From assembly GCF_008122205.1 (NCBI RefSeq), contig NZ_PHNJ01000007.1:186001-250000 (forward strand): a stretch of 64,000 nucleotides of DNA, in the 5' to 3' direction. The notes beneath the pieces were generated by a model that searched no databases, had not been told where the DNA came from, and saw only the letters and a list, made by a program, of their open reading frames with translations. This DNA is from Natronococcus pandeyae. Its GTDB lineage: Archaea > Halobacteriota > Halobacteria > Halobacteriales > Natrialbaceae. Positions within the stretch are counted from its first letter, which is position 1, and each line of letters starts with the position of its first letter. This document shows positions 36,166 to 45,468 of the stretch, one piece after another. The translations under genes and the position numbers were made by a program.

Positions 36166-36432
36166 ACACGTACTACGGGCCAGACGACCTTAGGTGGATT
36201 CCCGACCCTCTCGCGAAATATCTACTCGACAAAGAACGCGTACGAATCGTCATCGAACTGTCCCGGGCGGACGCGGATTACGCCAGCCGACGGCGACGGC
36301 CGACAGCCGCTACTAGCATCGACGGTCGGCGTCGAACTCCTCCCGTCCGTCCGAAAGAAATGTTTCGTAGCCGATAACTGTCTATTATTCCGGTTCCCAA
36401 GCTTGTTTTCGGGTCTCTGATTTACGGTCGGT

Positions 36433-37533
36433 ATGGTCAACCGTGCTGCTGTTCCGGACACCGGAAAGGAGATCGCCGCCGAGTTCTCCGAAAAGAACGT
36501 GACGTTCATGGCGGCGGGGATCGCGTACAACGCGTTCCTCTCGCTCGCCCCGATTCTCGTCGTTCTACTGGTAGTCGTCTCGACGGTCGGCGGCGGTCTC
36601 GAGCAGCGGGTCGTTGAACTCTCCCAGGAGTCGTTGCCCGGACCCATCGCCGACATCGTCGCGGAGGTGTTCCAGGGAGGCGCCGGGGACCCGGCCGCGT
36701 CAGTCGTGGGGTTTATCGTGCTGATCTGGGGGACGCTGAAGATCTTCCGCGGGCTGGACACCGCGTTCTCGGAGATCTACGAGACCACGGCGGAGAGTTC
36801 CTTCACCGGAAAGTTGGTCGACGGGCTGATCGTCCTCGCGGCCGTCGTCGTCGCGATCGTCGCGACGATCGGTGTCACTGCCCTCTTCGCGAGGCTCGCG
36901 AACGTGATCCCGTACATCGGCATGGTGACGCCGCTCGTCCTCGTTTTCGGGCTCGTCGCCGCGTTCCTCCCGATGTACTATCGGTTTCCGGATACGGACG
37001 TCGGGTGGCGATACGTCGTTCCAGGTGCGGCGTTCGCAGCGGTCGGATGGGCAGCCTTCCAGGCGCTGTTCCAGGTGTATCTCACGTTCACCGGCGGAAG
37101 CTCGGACAGCCTCTTCGGTGGCGTCGTCGTCGTCATCACGTGGTTGTACTTCTCCGGGCTCGTCCTGCTCGCCGGCGCGGTAATCAACGCGGTCCTCGGT
37201 GGACACACGACCGAGAAGGTGGACAACACCGAGGCGGCGGACGACGGTGACGAGAGCGCAGCCGCGTTCGAAACCAGACTCAAGACGGAGATGAACGCCG
37301 ACGAATTCGCTGCGTACCTCCACAACCTTCGAGCGGCACTCGCCGGCTCCGGCGGTGAGAAGCAGTCGACGACCGGTGCTGACGATGCTGACCGGTACCC
37401 CGGACCGGATGACAGCGTAACGGTTACTGAACAGTCGAAATCCGAAGACGACGAACGGGAGCTATCGATCACGCTCCGCTGGCAGGCCACCGTCGACGAG
37501 TCGAAGAATCAGGCCGACATCACGGACGATTGA
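36433..37533 (+). CDS. YihY/BrkB (virulence factor BrkB) family membrane protein
   Basis: A 366-residue protein. Conserved parts of the YihY family are visible: NVTFMAAGIAYNAFLSLAPI, the helix LIWGTLKIFRGLDTAFSEIY and the segment ITWLYFSGLVLLAGAVINAV. Six membrane helices are predicted in residues 35-255, followed by an acidic cytoplasmic tail of about 110 residues. The name reflects an old misassignment to ribonuclease BN, and the cellular role is unknown. Confidence 0.88.
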   Translation: MVNRAAVPDTGKEIAAEFSEKNVTFMAAGIAYNAFLSLAPILVVLLVVVSTVGGGLEQRVVELSQESLPGPIADIVAEVFQGGAGDPAASVVGFIVLIWGTLKIFRGLDTAFSEIYETTAESSFTGKLVDGLIVLAAVVVAIVATIGVTALFARLANVIPYIGMVTPLVLVFGLVAAFLPMYYRFPDTDVGWRYVVPGAAFAAVGWAAFQALFQVYLTFTGGSSDSLFGGVVVVITWLYFSGLVLLAGAVINAVLGGHTTEKVDNTEAADDGDESAAAFETRLKTEMNADEFAAYLHNLRAALAGSGGEKQSTTGADDADRYPGPDDSVTVTEQSKSEDDERELSITLRWQATVDESKNQADITDD

Positions 37534-37702
37534 AACAGTCGAACTTCTACTCCTGGATCGAGGCTGCAGCATCTTGAGAGCCGGCGCCGAGAGCCGCTGC
37601 TGACGACGACGGATCGATCCGATGGTGAAACAGCAAGTACTGTCCTCCGCATGGATTGTCGAATGCCACCCGACCCGCTCGCACAGGTGTGGAGCACCGA
37701 CT

Positions 37703-38065
37703 CTACTCTACCGCGTGCGTCTCGAGCAGTTCCACGAGCGTCTCTGCGCCCTGAAACCCGTCGTCGAGACGAGCGACTTCCTCGCCGTCTCGCAGGACGA
37801 CGAGCGTCGGAACGCTCCGGACGTCGAACTCGGCGGAAAGATCGGGGACGAGACCGGCGTTCACCGTCGCGACTGCGCCTGGCGCGCTGCGGACGACCGC
37901 ACCGAGCACCGGCTCCATCGACGCGCAGATTCCACAGCCGGACGTGACGAACTCGAGCAGGACGAGGTCGTGTTGCTCGAGGAGAGCGTCGTAGTCGGCC
38001 ACGCTGTTCAGCTCGATAGGCCTGGGCTCGTCGGTGGACGTCTCCGGAGTCGCCGTTTCGGTCAT
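37703..38065 (-). CDS. Thioredoxin family protein (CGIC active site)
   Basis: With the start at MTETATPETSTD it has 120 residues. The thioredoxin fold is complete: VLLEFVTSGCGICASMEPVL carries the CxxC pair C44/C47 with the unusual dipeptide Gly-Ile, and the cis-proline loop is VRSVPTLVVLRDGEEVAR. An ATG 17 codons earlier is possible. A TATA-like AAAATACTT (minus strand, 38086-38094) lies about 25 nt before the chosen start. It probably reduces disulfides in the cytoplasm, perhaps serving the adjacent sulfur-handling operon. Confidence 0.9.
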   Translation of the reverse strand: MTETATPETSTDEPRPIELNSVADYDALLEQHDLVLLEFVTSGCGICASMEPVLGAVVRSAPGAVATVNAGLVPDLSAEFDVRSVPTLVVLRDGEEVARLDDGFQGAETLVELLETHAVE

Positions 38066-38416
38066 CGTCGGTTCTATGGCTCGCAAGTATTTTAGTGTTT
38101 TGTATTTTTCGTACAATACTATTTCAAGACCCTCCCGGTACTGCAGGGTCGAGGAAGCCGGGACGAACCGTCTCGTTCTTCGGCGAGGAGTACTGTCGTC
38201 CTCTTCGCCGCTTCAGGCGGCAAATCCAGTTCGTACTAGTCGTGTTCGTGACACACCAGATTACCCAACGAGAACCCTCGAGAGAAGAGCGTCAATCATC
38301 AACTTTCGACCTCGGGCGCGGACTGGTCCGTATATAGGCTTCGGTCATTCCTACCCCATAGAATTCGTAGTAATGGCTATACTGTGCAAGACCATATATC
38401 CGACTGTGACCGACCG
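38066..38416. other. Divergent promoter region, about 350 bp
   Basis: This separates the thioredoxin gene from the SHOCT/TusA operon. It holds the thioredoxin TATA element and AT-rich runs at 38331-38339 and 38393-38399 that could serve the operon. No gene is supported inside. Confidence 0.45.
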
Positions 38417-38758
38417 ATGACGAAATCACGAGACCAACTCCGACGGTACGCGTGGATGCTCGCGGCGACTGGTGCCGTCTTCCTCGTCGGCGCGACCGCC
38501 ACCGCTGCCGCGCAGGCACACGGCGGCGGCGGATCGATGGGCGGCTGGGGAACGTTCGGCGGCTGGATGTTTCTCTGGCCGATCCTGCTCATCGGCCTGC
38601 TCGTGCTCGCGGTCTTCTGGGCCGGGAGCGGAGGGCAGTCCGCGCGGAGCGACGACGCGGACCGAGCGCTCGAGCAGATCCGCGGGCGATACGCGCGCGG
38701 AGAGCTCTCCAACGAGGAATTCGAGCGACGACGACGGAAACTGCAGATCAGAGGATGA
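38417..38758 (+). CDS. SHOCT-domain membrane protein
   Basis: A 113-residue protein from MTKSRDQLRRYAWML: a first hydrophobic segment (LAATGAVFLVGATATAAAQA, signal or helix), a Gly-rich turn, a second helix (FLWPILLIGLLVLAVFWAG), and a C-terminal SHOCT motif (ALEQIRGRYARGELSNEEFE). SHOCT domains are short helical oligomerisation modules at protein ends. It is the first gene of a tight operon, its stop overlapping the TusA-like start. Confidence 0.82.
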   Translation: MTKSRDQLRRYAWMLAATGAVFLVGATATAAAQAHGGGGSMGGWGTFGGWMFLWPILLIGLLVLAVFWAGSGGQSARSDDADRALEQIRGRYARGELSNEEFERRRRKLQIRG

Positions 38759-39000
38759 ACACGATGACAGAGAACACGGCAGACATCACGATCGATTCGC
38801 GCGGCGCAACGTGTCCCGGCCCGCTGATGGACCTCATCGGGAGGGTGAAAACGCTCGACCCCGGCACCGTGGTCGAACTCCAGACGACGGAACGCAACTC
38901 CACGACGGACGTCCCCGAGTGGCTCGAGAAGGCCGGTCACGACCTGCTCGAGATCGACGAGAAGGACGACCACTGGAACATCTACGTCGAGGTGAACTGA
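38755..39000 (+). CDS. TusA/SirA-like sulfur carrier protein
   Basis: An 81-residue TusA-family protein. The persulfide cysteine is C20 in RGATCPGPLMDLIGRVK, with the CPxP-like signature followed by the alpha helix. The rest (TVVELQTTERNSTTDVPEWL to HWNIYVEVN) fits the alpha/beta sandwich. It should carry sulfane sulfur between enzymes. The ATG overlaps the upstream stop (38755-38758), with M4 as an alternative start. The sulfide-quinone-reductase-like gene starts one base after its stop, so sulfur transfer is probably coupled to that flavoenzyme. Confidence 0.88.
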   Translation: MNTMTENTADITIDSRGATCPGPLMDLIGRVKTLDPGTVVELQTTERNSTTDVPEWLEKAGHDLLEIDEKDDHWNIYVEVN

Positions 39001-39001
39001 G

Positions 39002-40141
39002 ATGCATCGAATCGCGATCGTCGGCGGCGGAACGGGCGGGACGGTCCTCGCGAATCGGCTCGCGAGCGAGTTACGACCCGAACTCGAGGCCGGCGACGTC
39101 GAACTCCGGCTGATCACGGCCGACCCCGAGCACGTCTACAAGCCGACCTTCTTGTACGTGCCGTTCGGGAAGAAGACGGTCGACGACGCCACGCGGCCGA
39201 TCGAGGAACTGGTCGACCGTCGCGTCACCCTCACGATCGGCGAGGTCGTTGGCGTCGACACGGACGGAAAGACGCTGTCGTTCGCCGACAGCTCGATACT
39301 CGGCTACGACCAGCTCGTGCTGGCGACCGGGGCGACCCTCGAACCAGAGGCCGTTCCGGGGCTCGCCGAGGGCGGCCACCAATTCTACGGTCCAGAAGGG
39401 GCCGAACGACTCCGCGACGAACTCGCGGCGTTCACCGAGGGCCACCTCGTACTGAGCGTCGTCGGCGTGCCGCACATGTGCCCGGCCGCCCCCGTCGAGT
39501 TCGTGCTGATGGTCGACGACTGGCTCCGCGAGCGAGGACGCCGCGAGGACGTCGAGCTCACCTACACGTATCCGATCAACCGCGCCCACGGCCTCGAGTC
39601 GATCGCCGACTGGGCGACGGCGCTGTTCGAGGAGCGCGACATCACCCTCGAGACGTTCTTCAACGTCGAGGAGATCGACCCGGACGAGCGGCGCATCGAG
39701 ACCGTCGAAGGGCGAGCGCTCGGCTACGACCTGCTCGTGGCCATCCCGCCCCACGCGGGCAGCGACTTCGTGTCCGAGGCCGGTCTCGGCGACGACGGCT
39801 GGGTCAACGTCGACAGGCACACGCTCGAGGCGACGAACGCCGAGGACGTCTACGCCATCGGCGACGTCGCGGACGTCCCGACGAGCAAGGCGGGCAGCGT
39901 CGCCCACTACGAGGCGGGCGTCGTCGCCGACCGACTCGCCAGCCGCGCCCGCGGGACGGTCCCGACGGCGACCTACGACGGCAAAACAGTCTGCTTCCTC
40001 GAGGCCGGGATGGACGAGGCGACGTTCATCGAGTTCAGCTACGGCGAGGAGCCGTTCGTCCGCGAGCCGTCGAAGCCGCTCCACTGGGCGAAACTCGGCT
40101 ACAACGAGTCCTACTGGCTGACCGCACGGGGGTTGCTCTAG
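39002..40141 (+). CDS. Sulfide:quinone oxidoreductase-like FAD protein
   Basis: A 379-residue flavoprotein with the dinucleotide motif IAIVGGGTGGTVLANRL, a second FAD contact YAIGDVADVPTSKAGS, and two cysteines placed like the catalytic pair of sulfide:quinone oxidoreductases: C160 (GVPHMCPAAPVEF) and C331 (DGKTVCFLEAG). The C-terminal part (PSKPLHWAKLGYNESYWL) resembles the membrane-binding end. It likely oxidises sulfide or a persulfide and reduces membrane quinone. It sits between TusA-like and DUF1641 genes with essentially no spacer. A ferredoxin/NADH-type role without sulfide is the alternative. Confidence 0.85.
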   Translation: MHRIAIVGGGTGGTVLANRLASELRPELEAGDVELRLITADPEHVYKPTFLYVPFGKKTVDDATRPIEELVDRRVTLTIGEVVGVDTDGKTLSFADSSILGYDQLVLATGATLEPEAVPGLAEGGHQFYGPEGAERLRDELAAFTEGHLVLSVVGVPHMCPAAPVEFVLMVDDWLRERGRREDVELTYTYPINRAHGLESIADWATALFEERDITLETFFNVEEIDPDERRIETVEGRALGYDLLVAIPPHAGSDFVSEAGLGDDGWVNVDRHTLEATNAEDVYAIGDVADVPTSKAGSVAHYEAGVVADRLASRARGTVPTATYDGKTVCFLEAGMDEATFIEFSYGEEPFVREPSKPLHWAKLGYNESYWLTARGLL

Positions 40142-40771
40142 ATGGCCGACGCTAAACCCACGGCCGACGCCGTCGACCCGGAAGCGCCCAACCTCGAGGA
40201 ACTCGTCGCCGAGAATCCCGACGAAGTTGCCCGGTTCCTCGAGCGACTCGGCGTCGTCAACGACCTGCTGGATACGGCCGACCTCGCGACGGCCGCGATG
40301 GACGACCGGATGGTCCAGGAGCTATCGGGCACCGCGACGAACCTCGGCGCCGCCGCGGACGGCCTGGCAACCGAGGAGGTCGCGCAACTCGGCGAGGCGA
40401 CCGGCGAGAACGCCGACGAGCTGGCCGAGGCCCTCGAGACGCTCGCCCGCCTGCAGCGGTCGGGCACCCTCGACGACCTGGCGGCGCTCGCGGACATCGC
40501 CGCGCTCGCCTCGAATGCGATGGACGACGAGATGGTGACCGACCTCGCGGCGACCGGAACTAGCCTCGGCGAACTGGCCGATACCGCGGCCGACGACGAC
40601 GTCGCTCGTACGCTCGAGTCGCTGCTCGAGGCCGTCGGCGAGGCCGGTTCCGAGCCGGCGGAGCCCGTCAGGGTGATCGACCTCGTCAAGTCGCTTCGCG
40701 ATCCGGACGTCAAAGCGGGGCTTGGCTTTTTTGTCGCCCTCGCGAAGGCGGTGGGCCGAGCGGTTCGATAG
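40142..40771 (+). CDS. DUF1641 family protein
   Basis: A 209-residue, very acidic, Ala-rich helical protein starting immediately after the upstream stop. The C-terminal VRVIDLVKSLRDPDVKAGLGFFVALAKAVGRA is split over positions 178-209 and is the conserved DUF1641 signature. The front consists of repeated segments with LDDLAALADIAAL-like and TATNLGAAADGLA-like patterns, suggesting internal duplication. DUF1641 genes often follow sulfide:quinone-reductase-like genes in archaea and bacteria, so a partner or membrane-assembly role is inferred. Confidence 0.85.
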   Translation: MADAKPTADAVDPEAPNLEELVAENPDEVARFLERLGVVNDLLDTADLATAAMDDRMVQELSGTATNLGAAADGLATEEVAQLGEATGENADELAEALETLARLQRSGTLDDLAALADIAALASNAMDDEMVTDLAATGTSLGELADTAADDDVARTLESLLEAVGEAGSEPAEPVRVIDLVKSLRDPDVKAGLGFFVALAKAVGRAVR

Positions 40772-40854
40772 TTCGGCTGACGACGCTACACGTGACGGTT
40801 GGACGCCGTCACGTCGTCATTCGACTCGAGTAGTCAGTCTGAGCGAAACCGCAC

Positions 40855-42207
40855 TCAGGCCGCCGATGCGAGAGTGCGTACCGACGACCGCTCTCCGAAA
40901 ATTCTGACCAGGTAGTACCCCCAGATAGCGATCAGGACGGTGTATCCCGACCCGTGCAGAAGCATCGACCAGGACTGATCCTGATAGAAGAACCCGATTC
41001 CGACGCCGAGCACTGCGAGGTTCCAGACGAGGACGATCCACGGCCCGACGACCGAGGGAACGTTCTCTACGGGAACGAGTCCGGCGACGGAACCGCCGGC
41101 ATCGGTATCGTCGCCGTTGCCGGGCCACTCGAGGGAGCGGGCGACGAGCAGCGAGCCCGCGAGCGCGATCGGGAGCGCCCAGCCCATGAAGAAGAAGTGC
41201 AGCGCGCCCGTCTCGATCCACTGTTCGGGGATCCCGAGCGGGACGCCGAACAGGATGAACGGGGCGAAGCCGGCTGGCCCGAGGATCCAGCCCTGCGCGA
41301 CGAGCACCGAGAGGGCCGTTCCGTTCGGCGTGCCGGCGCGGTAGGTCTGGACGAGCGTGTAGACGTACAGCACGTAGCCGGCCGCGTACAACACTAGCCC
41401 GACGGCGGTTACCGTCCTCCCCATGTCGAGCACCGGCCCGACGACGAGCGGGAAGATACCGAGCGCGAACAGCGGGAACGAGTAGCGCTTCAGCCGCTCG
41501 CTGTACAGCTCCGCGTCGACGAGGCGAGGGAAGAGATCGTACAGCGTGCCGATCGCCGCGAGCCCCAGGAACCCCCAGGCGTTGGCGTGAACGTGCGCCT
41601 CGCGAAGTCCCCACCACCCGCCGGGGACGTCCCAGCTGTGGCTGAACAGCCCGAACGCGAAGCCGAGACCGATCAGGTAGACGAACGGCGAGAGGACGTA
41701 GAATCCAATGGTCGGATCCCGCGCCCGCCCGCCGCTGCTCCGGAGCACCATCCCGGCCACGAGGGCGAACAGCCAGAGCGTCAGCAGCCAGATCGTCGCG
41801 AGCCCGACGTCGAACCACAGCGGCTCGCCGTACGCGCGGCCGTACCACGCGAGCAGTAGCGCGCCGTTCAGCCCGAGGAAGCTCGCTCGAGTGGCCCGCG
41901 ACGACGGCGCCGGTCGCTCGAGTTTCTGCGCCGTCAACTGTGGCAGCATCCCGAAGAGTAACTGGGTGAACGCGCCGACGGTGACGAAGTGGATGTGCGT
42001 CCAGGTGATCCACGACACCTCGGGAACGAGTGCGAACTCCTGGAGTCCCTGATAGAGCGCGAGCACGAGGCCGACGAGCAGAAAGGCGACGCCCGCGGCG
42101 TGAAACGGCGTCAGCGAGAGCGCCGGTCTATCGTTCGATCGACGAGTGAACCCTCGGTCAGTGGGGGCCCGACCTGTATCGCGCGAATCGACGCCTGATC
42201 CGGACAT
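40855..42207 (-). CDS. Heme-copper-oxidase subunit I-like polytopic membrane protein
   Basis: A 450-residue protein with about twelve membrane helices. Conserved-looking histidines lie in helices: WTHIHFVTVGAFTQLLFGML, GLFSHSWDVP, LREAHVHANAWGFLGLAAIG and TGALHFFFMGWALPIALAG. The pattern recalls cytochrome oxidase or nitric oxide reductase large subunits and NnrS-like heme-copper proteins, but it is short and I cannot align a full copper-heme site. It is divergent from an HTH regulator and lies near nosL and nosDFY, so a link to nitrogen-oxide or copper metabolism is plausible. Confidence 0.55.
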   Translation of the reverse strand: MSGSGVDSRDTGRAPTDRGFTRRSNDRPALSLTPFHAAGVAFLLVGLVLALYQGLQEFALVPEVSWITWTHIHFVTVGAFTQLLFGMLPQLTAQKLERPAPSSRATRASFLGLNGALLLAWYGRAYGEPLWFDVGLATIWLLTLWLFALVAGMVLRSSGGRARDPTIGFYVLSPFVYLIGLGFAFGLFSHSWDVPGGWWGLREAHVHANAWGFLGLAAIGTLYDLFPRLVDAELYSERLKRYSFPLFALGIFPLVVGPVLDMGRTVTAVGLVLYAAGYVLYVYTLVQTYRAGTPNGTALSVLVAQGWILGPAGFAPFILFGVPLGIPEQWIETGALHFFFMGWALPIALAGSLLVARSLEWPGNGDDTDAGGSVAGLVPVENVPSVVGPWIVLVWNLAVLGVGIGFFYQDQSWSMLLHGSGYTVLIAIWGYYLVRIFGERSSVRTLASAA

Positions 42208-42316
42208 ACACGTTCGAACGAACGCCGAGGGTGTATCGGTTCCCGCGAACCGGTGAGTCCGGTTCGAACATGTTCGAAGTCGCTCCTACGTCGGTCGACT
42301 ACTAATCGACGGTCGA

Positions 42317-42973
42317 ATGCCTCACGCGAAGCTCACCGTACGGATCCCCGACGACCTCTGGATTCACGACATTTCGACGACACACCCCGACGTCACGTTT
42401 CGCGTCAGTTCGGTGCTGCCGGGCCCGGACGTCGTCATCGGCGTGCTCGAGGTGACTGCATCGAACCCGGTCCCGATACTCGCCGATATCGAGGGTCGGG
42501 ACGACGTTCGCGAACTCGAGTTGCTGTGGAAACACGACGAGACGGCACTGCTCCAGGTCGAGACCTCGGACCCCTCGCTGATCGCCCCGATGCAGCAGGC
42601 AGGCGTGCCGATGGAGACGCCGTTCGAGGTCGAAGACGGCGTGGTGACCTGGGAGCTGACGACGAGTGCGGACAGGCTGTCGGCTCTCGGCGAGTCGCTC
42701 GACGAGAGCGGAATCGGGTACGATATCGATTACGTCCACAGCACCGACGCGAATCAGGCGACACAGCTGTTGACTGATCGTCAGATCGAGGTATTTTTGA
42801 CCGCCATCGACGGTGGGTACTACGACGTTCCGCGCGAGGCGACGCTCACGGACATCGCGTCGACCCTCGAGATCTCGAAGTCGACCTGTAGCGACGTCCT
42901 GCACCGTGCCGAAGGGGCGATCGCACACTGGTTCGCCGAGGAGTACGTTAGTACCGTCTCATCCGACCGGTAA
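42317..42973 (+). CDS. HTH-10 (bacterio-opsin activator type) transcription regulator
   Basis: A 218-residue regulator. The C-terminal 60 residues carry the HTH-10 signature: LTDRQIEVFLTAIDGGYYDV, then REATLTDIASTLEISKSTCS as the helix-turn-helix. The N-terminal 150 residues form a beta-rich sensor region seen in haloarchaeal regulators of this class. It is divergent from the heme-copper-like gene with a 109-bp shared promoter region and upstream of nosL, suggesting control of one or both. Confidence 0.88.
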   Translation: MPHAKLTVRIPDDLWIHDISTTHPDVTFRVSSVLPGPDVVIGVLEVTASNPVPILADIEGRDDVRELELLWKHDETALLQVETSDPSLIAPMQQAGVPMETPFEVEDGVVTWELTTSADRLSALGESLDESGIGYDIDYVHSTDANQATQLLTDRQIEVFLTAIDGGYYDVPREATLTDIASTLEISKSTCSDVLHRAEGAIAHWFAEEYVSTVSSDR

Positions 42974-43112
42974 TCGTCTCCGATAGCTGGATTCGTCGCG
43001 CGGCGAGATCGAAGAACGAGTCCACTCGGAGGATCCGCGCACGCTGCCCGACAGCCGCCAATTTCGGCGATTGGACCAGATTGGTCTTATCGTCCCCGTC
43101 CTAATCGAATAC

Positions 43113-43709
43113 ATGGTTGATCACTCCGCTGGAGGTGACGCCGATCGAAACGTGACGCGCCGAACGGTTCTCGTCGGTTCTGCTCTCACCGGTATTACTG
43201 CAGTAGCCGGCTGTCTCGGCGACGACGGAGACGCCGACGTTCCCGATCCAACCACGATCGAGTCGGAACAGGTCTGCGACAACTGCACGATGGATATCGT
43301 CGACTATCCAGGCCCAGTCGGACAATCGTTCTACGAGGACCCCGAAGAGATTCTCGACACGGATCGGCCGGCGCAGTTCTGTAGCACCCGCTGTACGTAC
43401 GCGTTCCGGTTCGACCACGAAGCCGACCACGAACCGCTCGTCACGTACGTGACCGACTACTCGAGCGTCGACTACACGATCGACACCGACGGCGACGATC
43501 CCGAGATCAGCAGCCACGTCGAAGCCGAGTCCTTCGCACCGATATCCGAACTCACGCTGGTCGTCGACAGCGAGGTCGAGGGTGCGATGGGAGCGTCGAT
43601 GATCGGATTCTCCGACGCCGACGACGCGGCCGACTTCGAAGCCGAGTACGGCGGCGACCGCTACGAACACGACGAGGTAACCCAGGAGCTGCTCACGTCG
43701 CTTATGTGA
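43113..43709 (+). CDS. nosL: NosL family copper-binding lipoprotein
   Basis: A 198-residue Tat lipoprotein: twin-Arg (NVTRRTVLVGSALTG) and lipobox AVAGC. The NosL domain has the copper-site cysteines and Met in VCDNCTMDIVDYPG, then FCSTRCTYAF, and the C-terminal MGASMIGFSDADDAADFEAE. NosL is a membrane-anchored Cu(I) chaperone for nitrous oxide reductase. The ATG at 43113 was chosen because the signal begins there. It faces the nosY end of the nosD-nosF-nosY operon on the opposite strand. No nosZ is nearby. Confidence 0.9.
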   Translation: MVDHSAGGDADRNVTRRTVLVGSALTGITAVAGCLGDDGDADVPDPTTIESEQVCDNCTMDIVDYPGPVGQSFYEDPEEILDTDRPAQFCSTRCTYAFRFDHEADHEPLVTYVTDYSSVDYTIDTDGDDPEISSHVEAESFAPISELTLVVDSEVEGAMGASMIGFSDADDAADFEAEYGGDRYEHDEVTQELLTSLM

Positions 43710-43831
43710 GTCGCTGTCCACCCGACCGGTCGTTCACCCAATCGATCCTCCCACCCGATCGAGTCGAGCGTGCGTACGAACAAGTACCAAAATCCCGGAC
43801 GACTAACGACTACTAACCGAGCGCCGAACGA

Positions 43832-44734
43832 CTACTGTTTTACTGCCCACGTCGCGACGGCGAGCGAAACGCCCGTCCAGACGACGAGTCCGAGCACGCT
43901 CGCTACCGGCGACGCCGTCTGCGGTCCGGTTCCCGACGCAGTTATGACGGCGCTCTCGAAGACGAGGCCGCGGTACGCGCTGAGCGGGCTCACCGCCAGC
44001 GAGTAGACGAGCGACGAGTCGCCCAGGAATCCGGCAGCGAGCCCGTACACGAGCGCAAGATCGAGCCCGACCAGCAGGACGACGAGCGCGACGACGGCCA
44101 GTGCGAGGGCGCTTCGCGTCCCGCTGACCAGCGCCGAGATGGCCAGCGCGACGGCGAGGATCGCCAGCGCGAACAGCACCGTCAGTACGACGAACCGTGC
44201 GAACAGGAACGGTGAATCGGCGCCGGCGTGCGAGGCGTACCGTCCGAGGGGCTCCTCTCGAGCGACGAAGACCGCCCCGCCGACGAGGGCGAGCGGGACG
44301 ACGACGGCGGCGAGGAGGCCAACGGCCCTGCCGACGTAGACGCCGACGACGTGCTCGCGAGGGGTGACCGGGTACGTCTCGAGGACGTCGAGTTCGCCGC
44401 GTCGTCTGTCCCCGAGAATTGCCCGATATCCGAACGCGACGGCGACGATCGGAACGAGAAGTTCGAGCGGTGTGAGTAGGTCGACGACGGTCGGAACGAA
44501 TCCGGCTCTGACGCCGCCACCGACCCACGCAATCCCGGCCAGGACGGCGGCGAGCGCAGCCGAGAGAACGAAGAACGTTCTGGTCCGGGAGACTGTTCGA
44601 AGCTCGCGAACGATGATGCGTTTGCTCCGGTAGATCGAGCCGGACCGGTCGGTTGGCGGTTTCGAGACAGTCGTTTCACTGTCAGCGTCGGTTGTCGTCG
44701 TCGCTTCGCTCGCCGGAGTCGGTGTTCCGGTCAC
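43832..44734 (-). CDS. nosY: ABC transporter permease, NosY-like
   Basis: A 300-residue ABC-2 type permease with six predicted helices (for example FFVLSAALAAVLAGIAWVGG and FARFVVLTVLFALAILAVAL) and the cytoplasmic motif GYRAILGDRRRGELDVLETY, characteristic of NosY-type subunits. The N-terminal 35 residues are a polar Thr/Ser-rich extension. The start overlaps the nosF stop by four bases (44731-44734). With NosF it should form the exporter that supplies a factor for copper-centre maturation. Confidence 0.87.
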   Translation of the reverse strand: MTGTPTPASEATTTTDADSETTVSKPPTDRSGSIYRSKRIIVRELRTVSRTRTFFVLSAALAAVLAGIAWVGGGVRAGFVPTVVDLLTPLELLVPIVAVAFGYRAILGDRRRGELDVLETYPVTPREHVVGVYVGRAVGLLAAVVVPLALVGGAVFVAREEPLGRYASHAGADSPFLFARFVVLTVLFALAILAVALAISALVSGTRSALALAVVALVVLLVGLDLALVYGLAAGFLGDSSLVYSLAVSPLSAYRGLVFESAVITASGTGPQTASPVASVLGLVVWTGVSLAVATWAVKQ

Positions 44735-45468
44735 GCGGTCTCACCCTGGACCCGGACGCTGGACAGGTCACCAGCGATCGACGCCTCGTAGACGGCCTGC
44801 AACGAGTCGACACCGAGTCGATTCCGTATCGACGTCGGACTCCCGCGTTCGACGACGGTTCCGCGGTCGAGCATCACCACTTCGCCGGCGGTTCGCTCGA
44901 CGAGTTCGAGGTCGTGCGAACTCAACAACACTGCGGTCCCGGTCGCGGCGAGCTCCGACGCGACCGCGAACACGTGCTTGCTCATTCCCGGATCGAGTCC
45001 GGACGCGGGCTCGTCGAGGACGACCAGTGGCGGGTCGCCGATCGTCGCCTGTGCGATCCCGACGAGTCGCGTCATCCCGCCCGAGAGCGCCTCGACCTGA
45101 CGTGTCGCCGCGTCCGCGAGGCCGACGCTCTCGAGCCGGGCCATCGCGTCGTCGTCCCCCCGGCCGACCAGCGACGCGTAGAATCGCAGCGTCTCGAGGA
45201 CGGTGAACCCGGGACGAAACTCGGGGTGTTGGGGAAGGTAGCCGATCTCGCGTGCAGTCTCCGGACCGTGGTACGTGATCGATCCCGCGGTGGGTACCTG
45301 CAGCCCCGCGAGTGCGCGCAGCAGTGTCGTCTTTCCGGTCCCGTTCGGTCCGATCAGTGCCGTCACCTCCCCCGCTCGGATCGAGACGCTGACGTCCCGC
45401 AGGATGGAGACGTCACCGTAGGCGAAGTCGACGTTCGATGCCTCGAGTAGTGGCGTGTCTGTAGTCAT
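44731..45468 (-). CDS. nosF: ABC transporter ATP-binding protein, NosF-like
   Basis: A 245-residue ATPase from MTTDTPLLEASNVDFAYG. Walker A is LIGPNGTGKTTLLRAL, the signature is VEALSGGMTRLVGIAQ, Walker B is LVVLDEPASGLDPG, and the switch histidine is LLSSHDLELV. The start overlaps the nosD stop by four bases and its stop overlaps the nosY start, so nosD-nosF-nosY are translationally coupled. It energises the Nos copper-centre maturation transporter. Confidence 0.9.
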   Translation of the reverse strand: MTTDTPLLEASNVDFAYGDVSILRDVSVSIRAGEVTALIGPNGTGKTTLLRALAGLQVPTAGSITYHGPETAREIGYLPQHPEFRPGFTVLETLRFYASLVGRGDDDAMARLESVGLADAATRQVEALSGGMTRLVGIAQATIGDPPLVVLDEPASGLDPGMSKHVFAVASELAATGTAVLLSSHDLELVERTAGEVVMLDRGTVVERGSPTSIRNRLGVDSLQAVYEASIAGDLSSVRVQGETA

